From NCBI GenBank assembly GCA_963764685.1, contig CAVXTT010000018.1:248001-312000 (forward strand): a stretch of DNA of 64,000 nucleotides. The letters are read 5' to 3'. Positions 43,012-52,541 of this stretch are shown piece after piece. Both the position numbers and the translations under genes were made by a program. The notes below the pieces were generated by a model. That model did not search any database. It saw only the letters and a program-made list of their open reading frames with translations, and was not told where the DNA came from. This DNA comes from CAVXTT01 sp963764685. GTDB lineage: Bacteria > Bacteroidota > Ignavibacteria > Ignavibacteriales > Ignavibacteriaceae. The first letter of the stretch is position 1; each line of letters begins with the position of its first letter.

Positions 43012-44649
43012 ATGCCCTCTCGAACAAAGACCAAATTTATATTCGTAACCGGCGGTGTTGTATCGTCGCTTGGAAAAGGTATAACCGCTTCCTCTTTAGG
43101 ACTCCTTTTACGCCAAAGGGGTTTTAAAGTAACCATCCAGAAATTCGATCCCTATATCAATGTTGATCCCGGCACGATGAGCCCTTTCCAGCATGGCGAG
43201 GTTTACGTTACCGACGACGGCGCGGAAGCAGACCTGGATCTTGGACATTATGAGCGTTTTCTTGATGTAAATATGACCCGCGCGAATAATACTACTACGG
43301 GACAAATTTACTACGAAGTTATAACAAAAGAACGGCGGGGGGATTATCTCGGTGCCACCGTACAGGTTATTCCTCATATTACCGATGAGATAAAACAGCG
43401 AATGACAAAGCTTGCCGAACTTGGAGAATATGATGTGATAATTTCTGAGATCGGCGGTACTGTAGGAGATATTGAAAGTCTTCCATTTATGGAAGCAATG
43501 AGACAACTTATGCTGCAGTTCGGGAAAAAGCATACATTAAATATCCACGTTACGCTTGTACCATATATTGCATCAGCTGGCGAAGTTAAAACCAAACCTA
43601 CACAGCACAGTGTAAAAAATCTGCTTGAACTTGGAATCCAGCCGGATGTTCTGATCTGCAGATCTGAAAAGAAGTTGGCAAAAGAGCTAAGAGATAAAAT
43701 AGCTTTATTCTGCAATGTTGATTCAAAAGCAGTAATATCTGCTTACGACTGCACTTCTATATATGAAGTGCCTCTCGTTCTCTTCAAAGAAAAGCTGGAT
43801 ATGCTTGTAATAAGAAAACTTCATCTTCCTGACAGGAAGATAAAGATAGAGGAGTGGGAATCATTTGTTCAGCGGGTTAAGGCTCCTGAAAAAACTGTTG
43901 AGATAGCCTTATGCGGAAAATATGTCGAACATATGGATGCTTACAAAAGTATCATGGAATCCTTTATACACGCCGGCGCAGAAAATAATGCAAAGGTTAA
44001 AGTAAGACAGGTAAATGCTGAAGATATTGAAGTTGATGGAGCGGAAAAACATTTAAAAGGCGTAAGCGGGTTACTGGTTCCCGGCGGTTTCGGTGAAAGA
44101 GGAATAGAAGGGAAAATTCAGGCTGTAACTTATGCCCGTGAAAATAATATTCCTTTTTTCGGAATATGCCTTGGCCTTCAATGTGCGGTAATTGAGTTTG
44201 CAAGAAATGTGGCCGGAATTTCTAAAGCTAACAGCTCTGAATTTAAGAAGAATAAATTCAGTGTAATTGATCTTATGCCGGATCAGAAGAATGTGAAAAA
44301 TATGGGAGCTACAATGCGGCTGGGTGCATATCCCTGTACAATCCAGGATGATACAAAAGCACTTGAAGCATATAAAAATAATTATATATCGGAACGTCAT
44401 CGTCACCGCTTTGAAGTAAATAATAAATTCAGAAATAAGCTTGCCTCCTATGGAATGATCTTCAGCGGTCTCTCTCCCGACAGGGAACTGGTAGAAATGA
44501 TAGAACTTCCTGACCATAGGTGGTTCCTCGGCTGTCAGTTTCATCCTGAATTAAAATCAAGAGCTACAAAAGCTCACCCGTTGTTCAGAGAATTTGTGCG
44601 GGCTTCTATTTGTTATGCCGAAGATTTAAAAGTGTCAGCCGGTGAGTAG
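43012..44649 (+). CDS. pyrG: CTP synthase
   Basis: The ATG at 43012 gives MPSRTKTKFIFVTGGVVSS, the usual short N-terminus; a TTG 21 bases upstream is a possible alternative. About 545 residues. The synthase domain has GGVVSSLGKGITASSLG (P-loop), DPYINVDPGTMSPFQHGEV and EIGGTVGDIESLPF. The glutaminase domain has the nucleophile in FGICLGLQCAVIEFAR and the His/Glu of FHPELKSR. It converts UTP, ATP and glutamine to CTP. The stop (TAG) overlaps the GTG start of the next gene by one base. Confidence 0.97.
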   Translation: MPSRTKTKFIFVTGGVVSSLGKGITASSLGLLLRQRGFKVTIQKFDPYINVDPGTMSPFQHGEVYVTDDGAEADLDLGHYERFLDVNMTRANNTTTGQIYYEVITKERRGDYLGATVQVIPHITDEIKQRMTKLAELGEYDVIISEIGGTVGDIESLPFMEAMRQLMLQFGKKHTLNIHVTLVPYIASAGEVKTKPTQHSVKNLLELGIQPDVLICRSEKKLAKELRDKIALFCNVDSKAVISAYDCTSIYEVPLVLFKEKLDMLVIRKLHLPDRKIKIEEWESFVQRVKAPEKTVEIALCGKYVEHMDAYKSIMESFIHAGAENNAKVKVRQVNAEDIEVDGAEKHLKGVSGLLVPGGFGERGIEGKIQAVTYARENNIPFFGICLGLQCAVIEFARNVAGISKANSSEFKKNKFSVIDLMPDQKNVKNMGATMRLGAYPCTIQDDTKALEAYKNNYISERHRHRFEVNNKFRNKLASYGMIFSGLSPDRELVEMIELPDHRWFLGCQFHPELKSRATKAHPLFREFVRASICYAEDLKVSAGE

Positions 44650-46184
44650 TGTTCATTAAATTTTTACTCTCAAAACGTATTATTATTTTCGCGGCAGTCT
44701 TCTTAAGTTGTATTACGGGGGTGGCATATGCAGAATCTTCTGAAATAGGTAAGCTTGCACTTAAAGGTCTCGATAATTGCTATCATTTCAGGTGGGATGA
44801 GGCAGAGAAGACCTTTGACCGCATTATAAAAAAATATCCCGGGGACCCCCGCGGCTATCATTACAAGTCAACAGTATATCTCTGGTATTACCTGAGTACG
44901 AATGCAAAAGAAGATTACGATAATTTTGTTAAATACTCAAACCTGGTGCTGGAAAAATCTGAAGCTATGCTCGATAAAAACCCCGATGACCAGGATATTA
45001 AATATATCTTAGGCACAAACTACAGCTGCCGGGCAATGATATTTATGAAGGCAGGAAATTATCTTGATGCCATCTGGGCCAGCAAGGAATCTGAATCTCA
45101 TTTAAGTGAAGTAATTGATAAGGACCCCCGCTATTATGACGCATACCTTGGGCTTGGCCTTTATAATTTTGCTGTTGACCAGATTCCCTCAGCATTTAAA
45201 TGGGCACTAAGTCTTGCGGGAATTTCCGGAGATGAAAAAAAAGGATTGGCTTATATAAAAACTGCTGCAGAAAAAGGGACATACATTTCTGTTGAGGCGC
45301 AATATTATCTTTCGCAGATACTTTCTGAAGCTAAAATGGATTTTACATCCGCCGGAACATATCTGAAAAAACTCTCCACAAGATACCCTGATAATTTGCT
45401 TTTTAACTACTCGACCGGCGTACTTGAGATAAAAGCACATAACCTTAAAGCGGCAGAGAAACATATCTCCAAAATACTGCGTTCAGGAAATTTAAAATTT
45501 ATTCAGCTTAAGGCGTTCTCATATTTCCTGATGGGAGATATTTTATTCAGACAGAATGATTTCAGTAATGCTTCTATGAATTATGAGAAGTTTCTGGCAT
45601 CTGCAGTTAATAAAGATTATACCGGCATAGCTGCTTTCCGGCTTGCTGTCTGTTATGAGATGCTTGATGACAGAAAAGGAGCAGTTACATATTTCAATCT
45701 GACATCTGAAGGGAACAGCGATCTTGATGATGATATTTTTGCAAAACGTAAAGGTATGATCTACGCTGGAAGGGTAATGACCCCAACAGAAAAAGAACTT
45801 GTGAAATATGCAAATATGATTGAAGCCGGTCTGTATACAAATGCAATCGATTCTTTGAAAGGTCTTCTGAATAATAAACTGGCGGAAAAAATAAAAACGG
45901 AAGTCTATCTTCTGTTAAGCGATGCTTCTTTTTATGCCGGTAAATCGGAAGGGTCGGTTGACTTTGCCGTTAAAGCAATAGGTTTGAATCCAGGGGAGGA
46001 AAAATGGATAAGTCCATTTGCCTGTTACTACGCAGCAAGAGGTTACAGTGAAATTAATAAAGATGAGAAGATGAATGATTACATTGAAAAGGCTGAGGAT
46101 TACAGTGATTATGATTATCAGAATAAACTTGAACGATTGATCGAAACTCTGAAAGACCACAACAATCCTGTTGCTATTAATTGA
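44649..46184 (+). CDS. Exported tetratricopeptide-repeat protein
   Basis: 511 residues from a GTG start that overlaps the pyrG stop by one base. The signal peptide is IIIFAAVFLSCITGVAYAE. Thereafter it is helical with TPR-like units: FRWDEAEKTFDRIIKKYPGDPRGYHY, KAGNYLDAIWASKESESHLSEVIDKDPRYYDAYLGLGLYNFA, GTYLKKLSTRYPDN, ALAYFLMGDILFRQNDFSNASMNYEKFL-like segments, and MLDDRKGAVTYF. It looks like a periplasmic or outer-membrane scaffold. The tight link to pyrG and purN-purH is probably shared transcription rather than shared function. Confidence 0.75.
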   Translation: MFIKFLLSKRIIIFAAVFLSCITGVAYAESSEIGKLALKGLDNCYHFRWDEAEKTFDRIIKKYPGDPRGYHYKSTVYLWYYLSTNAKEDYDNFVKYSNLVLEKSEAMLDKNPDDQDIKYILGTNYSCRAMIFMKAGNYLDAIWASKESESHLSEVIDKDPRYYDAYLGLGLYNFAVDQIPSAFKWALSLAGISGDEKKGLAYIKTAAEKGTYISVEAQYYLSQILSEAKMDFTSAGTYLKKLSTRYPDNLLFNYSTGVLEIKAHNLKAAEKHISKILRSGNLKFIQLKAFSYFLMGDILFRQNDFSNASMNYEKFLASAVNKDYTGIAAFRLAVCYEMLDDRKGAVTYFNLTSEGNSDLDDDIFAKRKGMIYAGRVMTPTEKELVKYANMIEAGLYTNAIDSLKGLLNNKLAEKIKTEVYLLLSDASFYAGKSEGSVDFAVKAIGLNPGEEKWISPFACYYAARGYSEINKDEKMNDYIEKAEDYSDYDYQNKLERLIETLKDHNNPVAIN

Positions 46185-46221
46185 CAAATTTTTACTATTT
46201 AGTTAATTTGACCTGATTTAT

Positions 46222-46842
46222 TTGCTGCAGAAAGAGTTGAATATTGCGGTGTTCGTTTCCGGCCGGGGTTCAAATCTCCAGGCTATATTAGATTCGCCTG
46301 AGTTGAAATCTCTTGTCAAAGTTACCGCCGTATTCAGTGATAAATCTGATTGCGCTGCTTTTACTAAAGCGCGTCAATATGATATCAGTACTTTCACTGT
46401 CGGCACAAAAGAAGGATATGTCAGTTCCGATCAGCTTGCCGGTTATTTGAAAAAGCTCCGGATAGATCTTGTAATACTTGCAGGATATCTGAAACTTGTA
46501 CCGGCTGATGTGATTGAGCAGTTTGAAGGCAGAATCATTAACATCCATCCTGCGCTGCTTCCGTCGTTTGGAGGGAAAGGGATGTATGGAATGAATGTTC
46601 ACAATGCAGTATTTGCATCATCTGCTAAAGTTTCCGGTGCTTCTGTACATTTTGTTGATAACACATTTGATACCGGAAAAATAATTGCACAGCGCTGCAT
46701 AGATATTTCGGATGTAAAATCGCCTGAAGAAATAGCGGAAAGAGTATTGAAGCAGGAGCATCAGCTTTTACCTTATGTGATTAAGAAAATTGCAGAAGGT
46801 AAAGTGAAAAAAATAAATAACCGGATCATTATACTGGATTAA
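46222..46842 (+). CDS. purN: Phosphoribosylglycinamide formyltransferase
   Basis: 206 residues. LNIAVFVSGRGSNLQAIL (5-22) is the phosphoribosyl-binding start, LAGYLKLVPADVIEQFEGRIINIHPALLPSFGG (about 90-122) contains the catalytic Asn-His pair (NIHP), and ASVHFVDNTFDTGKIIAQ carries the catalytic Asp. It makes formyl-GAR with 10-formyl-THF in purine synthesis. There is no ATG: TTG at 46222 or the TTG at 46237 (which gives a typical length) must be the start. It is followed by purH, 15 bases on. Confidence 0.93.
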   Translation: MLQKELNIAVFVSGRGSNLQAILDSPELKSLVKVTAVFSDKSDCAAFTKARQYDISTFTVGTKEGYVSSDQLAGYLKKLRIDLVILAGYLKLVPADVIEQFEGRIINIHPALLPSFGGKGMYGMNVHNAVFASSAKVSGASVHFVDNTFDTGKIIAQRCIDISDVKSPEEIAERVLKQEHQLLPYVIKKIAEGKVKKINNRIIILD

Positions 46843-46857
46843 ATAAAAATATCTGAG

Positions 46858-48375
46858 TTGAAAAAATTAGCACTTCTTAGCGTCTCTGATAAGAACGGTA
46901 TTATACAGTTTGCAGCTTCTCTCGCTGAAGCAGGTTACGAAATTCTTGCTACAGGGAATACATCCAGGATCTTAAAAGAAAATAATATTGATGTTACAAG
47001 TGTTGAAAGTTTTACCGGTTCGCCTGAAGTATTTGAAGGAAGGGTGAAGACGCTTCATCCTAAAATATTCGGCGGTATACTTTTCAGAAGAGGTAATCCC
47101 TCAGATACGGCGGAGGCTCAAAAGGAAGGAATTTCTTCAATCGATATAGTCTGTGTGAATCTCTATCCTTTCATTAAAACAGCTGAAAATCCTGCCTCGT
47201 CTATGGATGATATCATCGAGAATATAGATATTGGGGGACCAAGTTTAATAAGAGCTGCAGCGAAAAATCATAACGATGTATCAGTGCTGACCAATCCCGC
47301 ACAGTATACTGCATTTATAAATGAATTAAAGTCTGGCTGTATAAGTGAGGAGACAAAAAAGAAACTAGCTGTTGAGGCATTTTCACATACTGCACAATAT
47401 GATACTTATATTTCAAATTTCTTTGAAAAGAAATATGATACAGCACGGTCATATATCAGGATCAATTATCCGGTTTCAAAATCATTAAGATATGGAGAAA
47501 ACCCTCACCAGGGTGCTGCAGTATATGGTGACTTCTTCAATTATTTTGAAATACTACACGGAAAAGAATTATCTTACAATAACATCCTGGATCTTATTTC
47601 TGCTGTTGAGTTGGTTGAGGATCTTGATGAAAATTCCTGTGCAATTATAAAACATAATAATCCGGCAGGCGCAGCAAGCATGGGTAATATTTATGACGCT
47701 TATATAAATGCTTTGAAGTGTGATCCTGTTTCTGCGTATGGCGGAATTGTTGCACTTAATGAAGAAGTGGATGATAAACTTGCATCAAAACTTAATGAAA
47801 TATTTCTGGAAGTTTTATCTGCTCCTTCATATACTTCCGCGGCTCTTCAGTTATTGATGAAGAAAAAGGACAGGAGGTTATTAAAACAGCTGAAACCTTT
47901 AGGACATCCGGAAAAAGTAATCAGGAATATTCCCGGAGGGATAATTGCCCAGGAACCTGATAATATTACATTAGATGAAAAGAATTTAAGAGTTGTTACT
48001 GAAAAAAAACCCAGTGAGGAACAGCTGATAGATCTTAAATTTGCCTGGATAATTGCCAAGCATACGAAATCGAATGCTATTGTATATGCTAAAAACAGAA
48101 CTACCGTAGGTGTAGGAGCAGGACAAATGTCGAGAGTCGATTCGGCTAAAATAGCCAGTATGAAAGCTAAGGAATATGGTCTGGATATATCCGGATCAGT
48201 AGCAGCATCGGATGCTTTTTTCCCTTTTGCAGACGGACTGCTTGAAGTTGTTAATCAGGGTGCAGCAGCGGTTATTCAACCCGGAGGATCTGTCAGGGAT
48301 GCTGAAGTAATCGAGGCAGCAAATTCAAAAGGTATTTCTATGATATTTACCGGTGTCAGACACTTTAAACATTAA
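46858..48375 (+). CDS. purH: Bifunctional AICAR formyltransferase / IMP cyclohydrolase
   Basis: 505 residues from a TTG start (MKKLALLSVSDKNGI). The N-terminal IMP cyclohydrolase (MGS-like) domain has AEAGYEILATGNTSRILKE, EVFEGRVKTLHPKIFGG and NIDIGGPSLIRAAAKNH. The C-terminal transformylase domain has LRYGENPHQGAAVYGD, IIKHNNPAGAASMG (catalytic Lys-His), AYGGIVALN, TKSNAIVYAKNRTTVGVGAGQMSRVDSAK and SDAFFPFADGLLEV. It completes IMP synthesis and lies eight bases before mreB. Confidence 0.97.
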   Translation: MKKLALLSVSDKNGIIQFAASLAEAGYEILATGNTSRILKENNIDVTSVESFTGSPEVFEGRVKTLHPKIFGGILFRRGNPSDTAEAQKEGISSIDIVCVNLYPFIKTAENPASSMDDIIENIDIGGPSLIRAAAKNHNDVSVLTNPAQYTAFINELKSGCISEETKKKLAVEAFSHTAQYDTYISNFFEKKYDTARSYIRINYPVSKSLRYGENPHQGAAVYGDFFNYFEILHGKELSYNNILDLISAVELVEDLDENSCAIIKHNNPAGAASMGNIYDAYINALKCDPVSAYGGIVALNEEVDDKLASKLNEIFLEVLSAPSYTSAALQLLMKKKDRRLLKQLKPLGHPEKVIRNIPGGIIAQEPDNITLDEKNLRVVTEKKPSEEQLIDLKFAWIIAKHTKSNAIVYAKNRTTVGVGAGQMSRVDSAKIASMKAKEYGLDISGSVAASDAFFPFADGLLEVVNQGAAAVIQPGGSVRDAEVIEAANSKGISMIFTGVRHFKH

Positions 48376-48383
48376 GAGGAATT

Positions 48384-49409
48384 ATGGGTTTATTGGATAT
48401 ATTCTCTTCAGATATTGCGATTGACCTGGGTACAGCGAATACTCTTATCTGGGTGAAAGGTAAGGGTATTGTACTTAATGAACCTTCGATCGTGGCATTT
48501 GACAGGAATTCCAAAAAAATTATAGCGCTTGGCAATAAAGCTAAAGAGATGCAGGGACGAGAGCATAAAGAAATCAGAGTTACACGGCCTATGCGGGATG
48601 GTGTAATTGCTGATTTTGAAATTGCTGAAGGAATGATCAGGGCTTTTATTAAAAAGGTAAGGGCAGGAACCTTTTCTGCGAGACGGGTAGTTATTGCTGT
48701 ACCGAGCGGTGTTACCGAAGTTGAAAAAAGGGCTGTAAGGGATAGTGCCGAACACGCAGGTGCTAAAGAAGTGCATCTTATTGCTGAACCTATGGCAGCA
48801 GCTATAGGTATTGGTATCGATGTGGAAGCTGCTGTTGGAAGTATGATAATTGATATCGGCGGTGGAACAACTGAAATTGCAGTAATAGCTCTTTCAGGAA
48901 TTGTAAACGAGGAATCGATTAGAATTGCAGGGGATGAAATGAACTATGCCATAATGCAGTTCTTTAAAAAGAACCATAATATTTTAATCGGTGAGAGAAC
49001 GGCTGAAGCTATTAAATGTGAAGTGGGATCAGCGGTGCCCTTAAAAGAAGAGATTACAATACAGGTAAAGGGGAGAGATCTTGTCGGCGGTGTTCCTAAA
49101 ACTACTGAAGTCAGTTCTGTTGAGATCAGGGAAGCACTTAATGAATCAGTAGTTCAGATAGTTGATGCAGTGAGACAATCGCTGGAAAGAACTCCTCCCG
49201 AATTGTCAGCAGATATTCTTGATAGAGGTGTACTTATAACAGGAGGGGGTGCACTGCTAAAGGGTCTCGATGAAAGAATCAGAATGGAAACCAGTCTCCC
49301 TGTGCACGTAGCTGAGGATCCTTTAACTGCAGTGGTCAGAGGAGCGGGAAAAGTAATTGACAATCTTAATCATTTTTCGAAAGTGCTAATTCGTAACAGA
49401 AGATACTAA
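48384..49409 (+). CDS. mreB: Rod-shape-determining actin homologue MreB
   Basis: 341 residues: IAIDLGTANTLIWVKGKGIVLNEPS (phosphate 1), AVGSMIIDIGGGTTEIAVIALSG (phosphate 2), IGERTAEAIKCEVGSA and LITGGGALLKGLDERI (adenosine region). It polymerises on the inner membrane and steers lateral wall synthesis. First of a complete five-gene elongation operon whose genes overlap by one to eleven bases. An AAGAGGAATT ribosome-binding site precedes the ATG. Confidence 0.98.
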   Translation: MGLLDIFSSDIAIDLGTANTLIWVKGKGIVLNEPSIVAFDRNSKKIIALGNKAKEMQGREHKEIRVTRPMRDGVIADFEIAEGMIRAFIKKVRAGTFSARRVVIAVPSGVTEVEKRAVRDSAEHAGAKEVHLIAEPMAAAIGIGIDVEAAVGSMIIDIGGGTTEIAVIALSGIVNEESIRIAGDEMNYAIMQFFKKNHNILIGERTAEAIKCEVGSAVPLKEEITIQVKGRDLVGGVPKTTEVSSVEIREALNESVVQIVDAVRQSLERTPPELSADILDRGVLITGGGALLKGLDERIRMETSLPVHVAEDPLTAVVRGAGKVIDNLNHFSKVLIRNRRY

Positions 49410-50239
49410 TGATCAGACTTATACTCCAGATCTGGGAAAATTTTAAGGAATACATTATCCTGGTGGTGCTGCTGATTATTAGTCTTTTTATAATTTCTTA
49501 CAATAACAAACCCGAAGTTAAACAAGTACGTGCCGTTGCCTTCGCTTCCTTTGCTTCAGTAACATCTCTTATTTCAGACATAATTAATATAAGCGGAATT
49601 AAAAATGAAAATGAAAGACTGCGTGAGAAGAATGCAGAGCTGATGCTGCAGATAAACAGGCTGAGGGAATATGGTATAGTTAATAGCGAACTGAAGGGGC
49701 TTATCGGCATTAAAGATACTGCGAAGATGCCCTTAATTCCCGGGACAGTAATATCGCGATCATTAAGCAGATCCCAAGGCGTGCTTACCATAAACGCCGG
49801 AAGTGAAAATGGTGTAAGACCGGGAATGCCAGTAATAAATGACAGGGGGCTTGTGGGAGTTGTTTATTCAACCTCGGAAGATTATGCTATAGTCAGAACT
49901 TTGAAAAATATGGATCTGAAGCTCACGGTTAAGGATGAAAGAAGCAGAGTGGATGGTGTGATGAAATGGACGGGCTCTGAGCTGGTGATTATTGATGTTC
50001 CCAAAACATATGATATTGAGCCTGGTGACAGAATTATTACTTCCGAGCTTAGTTCGGTAATTCCAGTACCCCTGCCAATTGGAATAGTGACAGGACTGAG
50101 TAAAGTTAAAACAGGGATCTTCAATGAAGTAACTGTTAAGCCCTTTGTGAGTTCTGAGGCAGTTGATTATGTTTTTATTATTGCCCTTGTTGAATCTAAG
50201 CAAAAAAATAATCTTGAATTAAATTTTTATCTCAGGTAA
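49409..50239 (+). CDS. mreC: Rod-shape-determining protein MreC
   Basis: 276 residues: one N-terminal membrane helix (YIILVVLLIISLFIISY), a coiled coil (ISGIKNENERLREKNAELMLQINRLREY, about 64-90) and the MreC beta domains with TINAGSENGVRPGMPVINDRGLVGVV and TSELSSVIPVPLPIGIVTG. It links MreB to the periplasmic wall enzymes. ATG overlaps the mreB stop (TAATG). Confidence 0.95.
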   Translation: MIRLILQIWENFKEYIILVVLLIISLFIISYNNKPEVKQVRAVAFASFASVTSLISDIINISGIKNENERLREKNAELMLQINRLREYGIVNSELKGLIGIKDTAKMPLIPGTVISRSLSRSQGVLTINAGSENGVRPGMPVINDRGLVGVVYSTSEDYAIVRTLKNMDLKLTVKDERSRVDGVMKWTGSELVIIDVPKTYDIEPGDRIITSELSSVIPVPLPIGIVTGLSKVKTGIFNEVTVKPFVSSEAVDYVFIIALVESKQKNNLELNFYLR

Positions 50240-50727
50240 TGCGATCCGAATATTATATCCCGCTGCTTTTGTTTTTTCCTCTGCTTCTGCTGCAAACAAC
50301 TTTTATTCCGCTTGTTTCAATTAACGGTATCATACCAGACCTTATCTTAATCCTGCTTGTTTACTATACTATTAAGTCAGGACAGATCTACGGTACTATA
50401 CTAGGATTTATTTTAGGTTTTTTTTTCGATCTGATTACCGGTAGTTTACTTGGGAGTGCTATGATCTCCAAGATATGTGCCGGTTTTACTGCCGGCTATT
50501 TCTCCAATGAAAATAAGCAGGATATCTATCTGAGAACTTATGTTTTTTCACTGATAGTTTTATTGTGCGGAGTTATAGATTCTACTATCTATTCTTTCTT
50601 TTCTACTGTTGATATTAAGGCAAATCTCTTATTTGTTCTATTTGAACAGGGATTATTCCCGGCGCTTTACACCGCGTTAATTAGTTTTGCTGTTGTTATT
50701 TTTCAACCGAGGAAGAGCTTTGTATGA
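50239..50727 (+). CDS. mreD: Rod-shape-determining membrane protein MreD
   Basis: 162 residues, almost entirely five to six membrane helices (LLLFFPLLLLQTTFIPLVSI, LILILLVYYTIKSG, GTILGFILGFFFDLITGSLLG). The IYGTILGFxxGFxxD pattern is typical of MreD. It joins MreC in the elongasome. It overlaps mreC by one base and the next gene by four. Confidence 0.92.
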   Translation: MRSEYYIPLLLFFPLLLLQTTFIPLVSINGIIPDLILILLVYYTIKSGQIYGTILGFILGFFFDLITGSLLGSAMISKICAGFTAGYFSNENKQDIYLRTYVFSLIVLLCGVIDSTIYSFFSTVDIKANLLFVLFEQGLFPALYTALISFAVVIFQPRKSFV

Positions 50728-52541
50728 AACCGGTAGATTTTAGTTCCATTTCAAGAATAGGCATTATATACTTTATTGTGATAGGATGTTTCATCCTGCT
50801 GGTATTCAGATTATTCCAGATGCAGATCCTCGAACAGCAAAAATACGACGAACTCTCTGCAAACAACAGTATAAAACCAATCGAACAGATTCCCTTAAGA
50901 GGAGTATTTCTTGACAGATATAAGAGAGTAATCGTGACAAATACTCCTGCTTATACACTTCGCATAACTCCTGCCTATTATAAACCTGAATTGAGCAGAA
51001 TACTGGATGCCGTACTGGATGTTGATTCCGGGTATGTAGAGAAAATACTCTATACCAACCGGATCTATTCCAAATATGTACCTATCAGAATTAAACGGGG
51101 AGTAGATTTTAAGGTGATATCGTGGTATGAGGAGAACTCCGAACATTTGCCGGGCGTGGATTATATTGTCGAAATGCAGCGCGGTTATCCTGCCGGGCTA
51201 ATGGGTACACATATGTTCGGTTATACTAAAGAAATCTCTCCTGAAGCGCTGAACAAAGAGAAAGAATACTATGAACCGGGAGATTATATTGGATATAATG
51301 GACTCGAAAAGACATATGAAAAATTATTGAGAGGCGTAAAAGGATTCAATTATATCCTGGTCGATTCAAAACGGAAGGAGATAGGAAAATTTAAGAGCGG
51401 GGCACAGGATAAGCTTTCTGTTAAAGGGAAGGATCTGTTGTTATCCATCGATGCTGATGTGCAGAGAATCGTTGAGGAAGAATTTAAGGGAAGAAGGGGA
51501 GCAGCAGTGGCCATCGATCCTAAAACCGGGGGAATAATTGCTTTTACAAGTGCCCCGGATTACGATCTGAATCAATTCTCATATGTAACTACCAGAGAAT
51601 TTTTAAAGCAGCTATATGAAGACCCTGAGAAACCTTCCTTTAACAGGGCAACAATGTCGGTAAAACCTCCCGGCTCCACTTTCAAACTCCTTGCAGCCGT
51701 TGCAGCTCTTGATATGGGAGTGATTACAACCCAAACTACTTTTTATTGCCCCGGTGTGTTTATGTTCGGAAGACCATTTAAATGTCACGGAGCCCATGGT
51801 TCCCTAAATGTTGTGCACGCGATTGAAAAATCCTGTAATGTATTTTTCTATAATCTTATTTACAAAATAGGGCTGGATAAATTTTCAGAGTATGCCCACC
51901 GGTTCGGGTTTGGTAAAAAAACAATGGTAGATATAGGTGAGGAAGTCGCGGGCTTTATTCCTGATTCAAAGTATTATGAAAAAATATATGGACCGAAATG
52001 GCCCAGAAGTATTATGGCAAGTCTTGGAATTGGTCAGGGAGAAGTTTCGGTTACCCCAATCCAGCTGGCTTTTTATACTGCATTAATAGCTAATAATGGT
52101 AAGAGTTTTCAACCTCACATTGTTGAGGGTTATGTAGATGATTTTACCAAACAAACAGTTCCATTCAGGTATCCGGAGGTAAACACCGGAATAAAACAAT
52201 CGGTATTCGATATCGTTAAGGAAGGAATGTTCCTGGTCGTTAATGGAGCGGGGACAGCAACTCATATAAAAATGAAAGAAGTTAACATTGCCGGCAAGAC
52301 AGGAACTGCACAGAACCCTCACGGAAAAGACCACGCATTTTTTGTCTGCTTTGCTCCATATGAAGATCCTAAAATTGCTATTGCAGTTGTTGTTGAAAAT
52401 GTAGGTTTTGGAGCTACTTATGCAGCACCTATTGCAAAAAAAATGATCGAAGCATTTTTATTTAAGGAGAAGCTAAATAATGAAGAAAAAGTTATGCCGA
52501 AGTTCGATGATCAAATGATCGGAGAGATGATTGAAAATTGA
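50724..52541 (+). CDS. mrdA: Penicillin-binding protein 2 (peptidoglycan transpeptidase)
   Basis: 605 residues: one membrane anchor (IGIIYFIVIGCFILLVFRLF), a PBP dimerisation domain (PLRGVFLDRYKRVIVTNTPAYTLRI, GYNGLEKTYEKLLRGVKG) and the transpeptidase domain with the nucleophile in PPGSTFKLL (Ser about 317), the SCN motif in KSCNVFFY and the KTGTA motif in AGKTGTAQNPHG. It cross-links wall peptides for cell elongation, together with RodA encoded next. Confidence 0.96.
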   Translation: MKPVDFSSISRIGIIYFIVIGCFILLVFRLFQMQILEQQKYDELSANNSIKPIEQIPLRGVFLDRYKRVIVTNTPAYTLRITPAYYKPELSRILDAVLDVDSGYVEKILYTNRIYSKYVPIRIKRGVDFKVISWYEENSEHLPGVDYIVEMQRGYPAGLMGTHMFGYTKEISPEALNKEKEYYEPGDYIGYNGLEKTYEKLLRGVKGFNYILVDSKRKEIGKFKSGAQDKLSVKGKDLLLSIDADVQRIVEEEFKGRRGAAVAIDPKTGGIIAFTSAPDYDLNQFSYVTTREFLKQLYEDPEKPSFNRATMSVKPPGSTFKLLAAVAALDMGVITTQTTFYCPGVFMFGRPFKCHGAHGSLNVVHAIEKSCNVFFYNLIYKIGLDKFSEYAHRFGFGKKTMVDIGEEVAGFIPDSKYYEKIYGPKWPRSIMASLGIGQGEVSVTPIQLAFYTALIANNGKSFQPHIVEGYVDDFTKQTVPFRYPEVNTGIKQSVFDIVKEGMFLVVNGAGTATHIKMKEVNIAGKTGTAQNPHGKDHAFFVCFAPYEDPKIAIAVVVENVGFGATYAAPIAKKMIEAFLFKEKLNNEEKVMPKFDDQMIGEMIEN

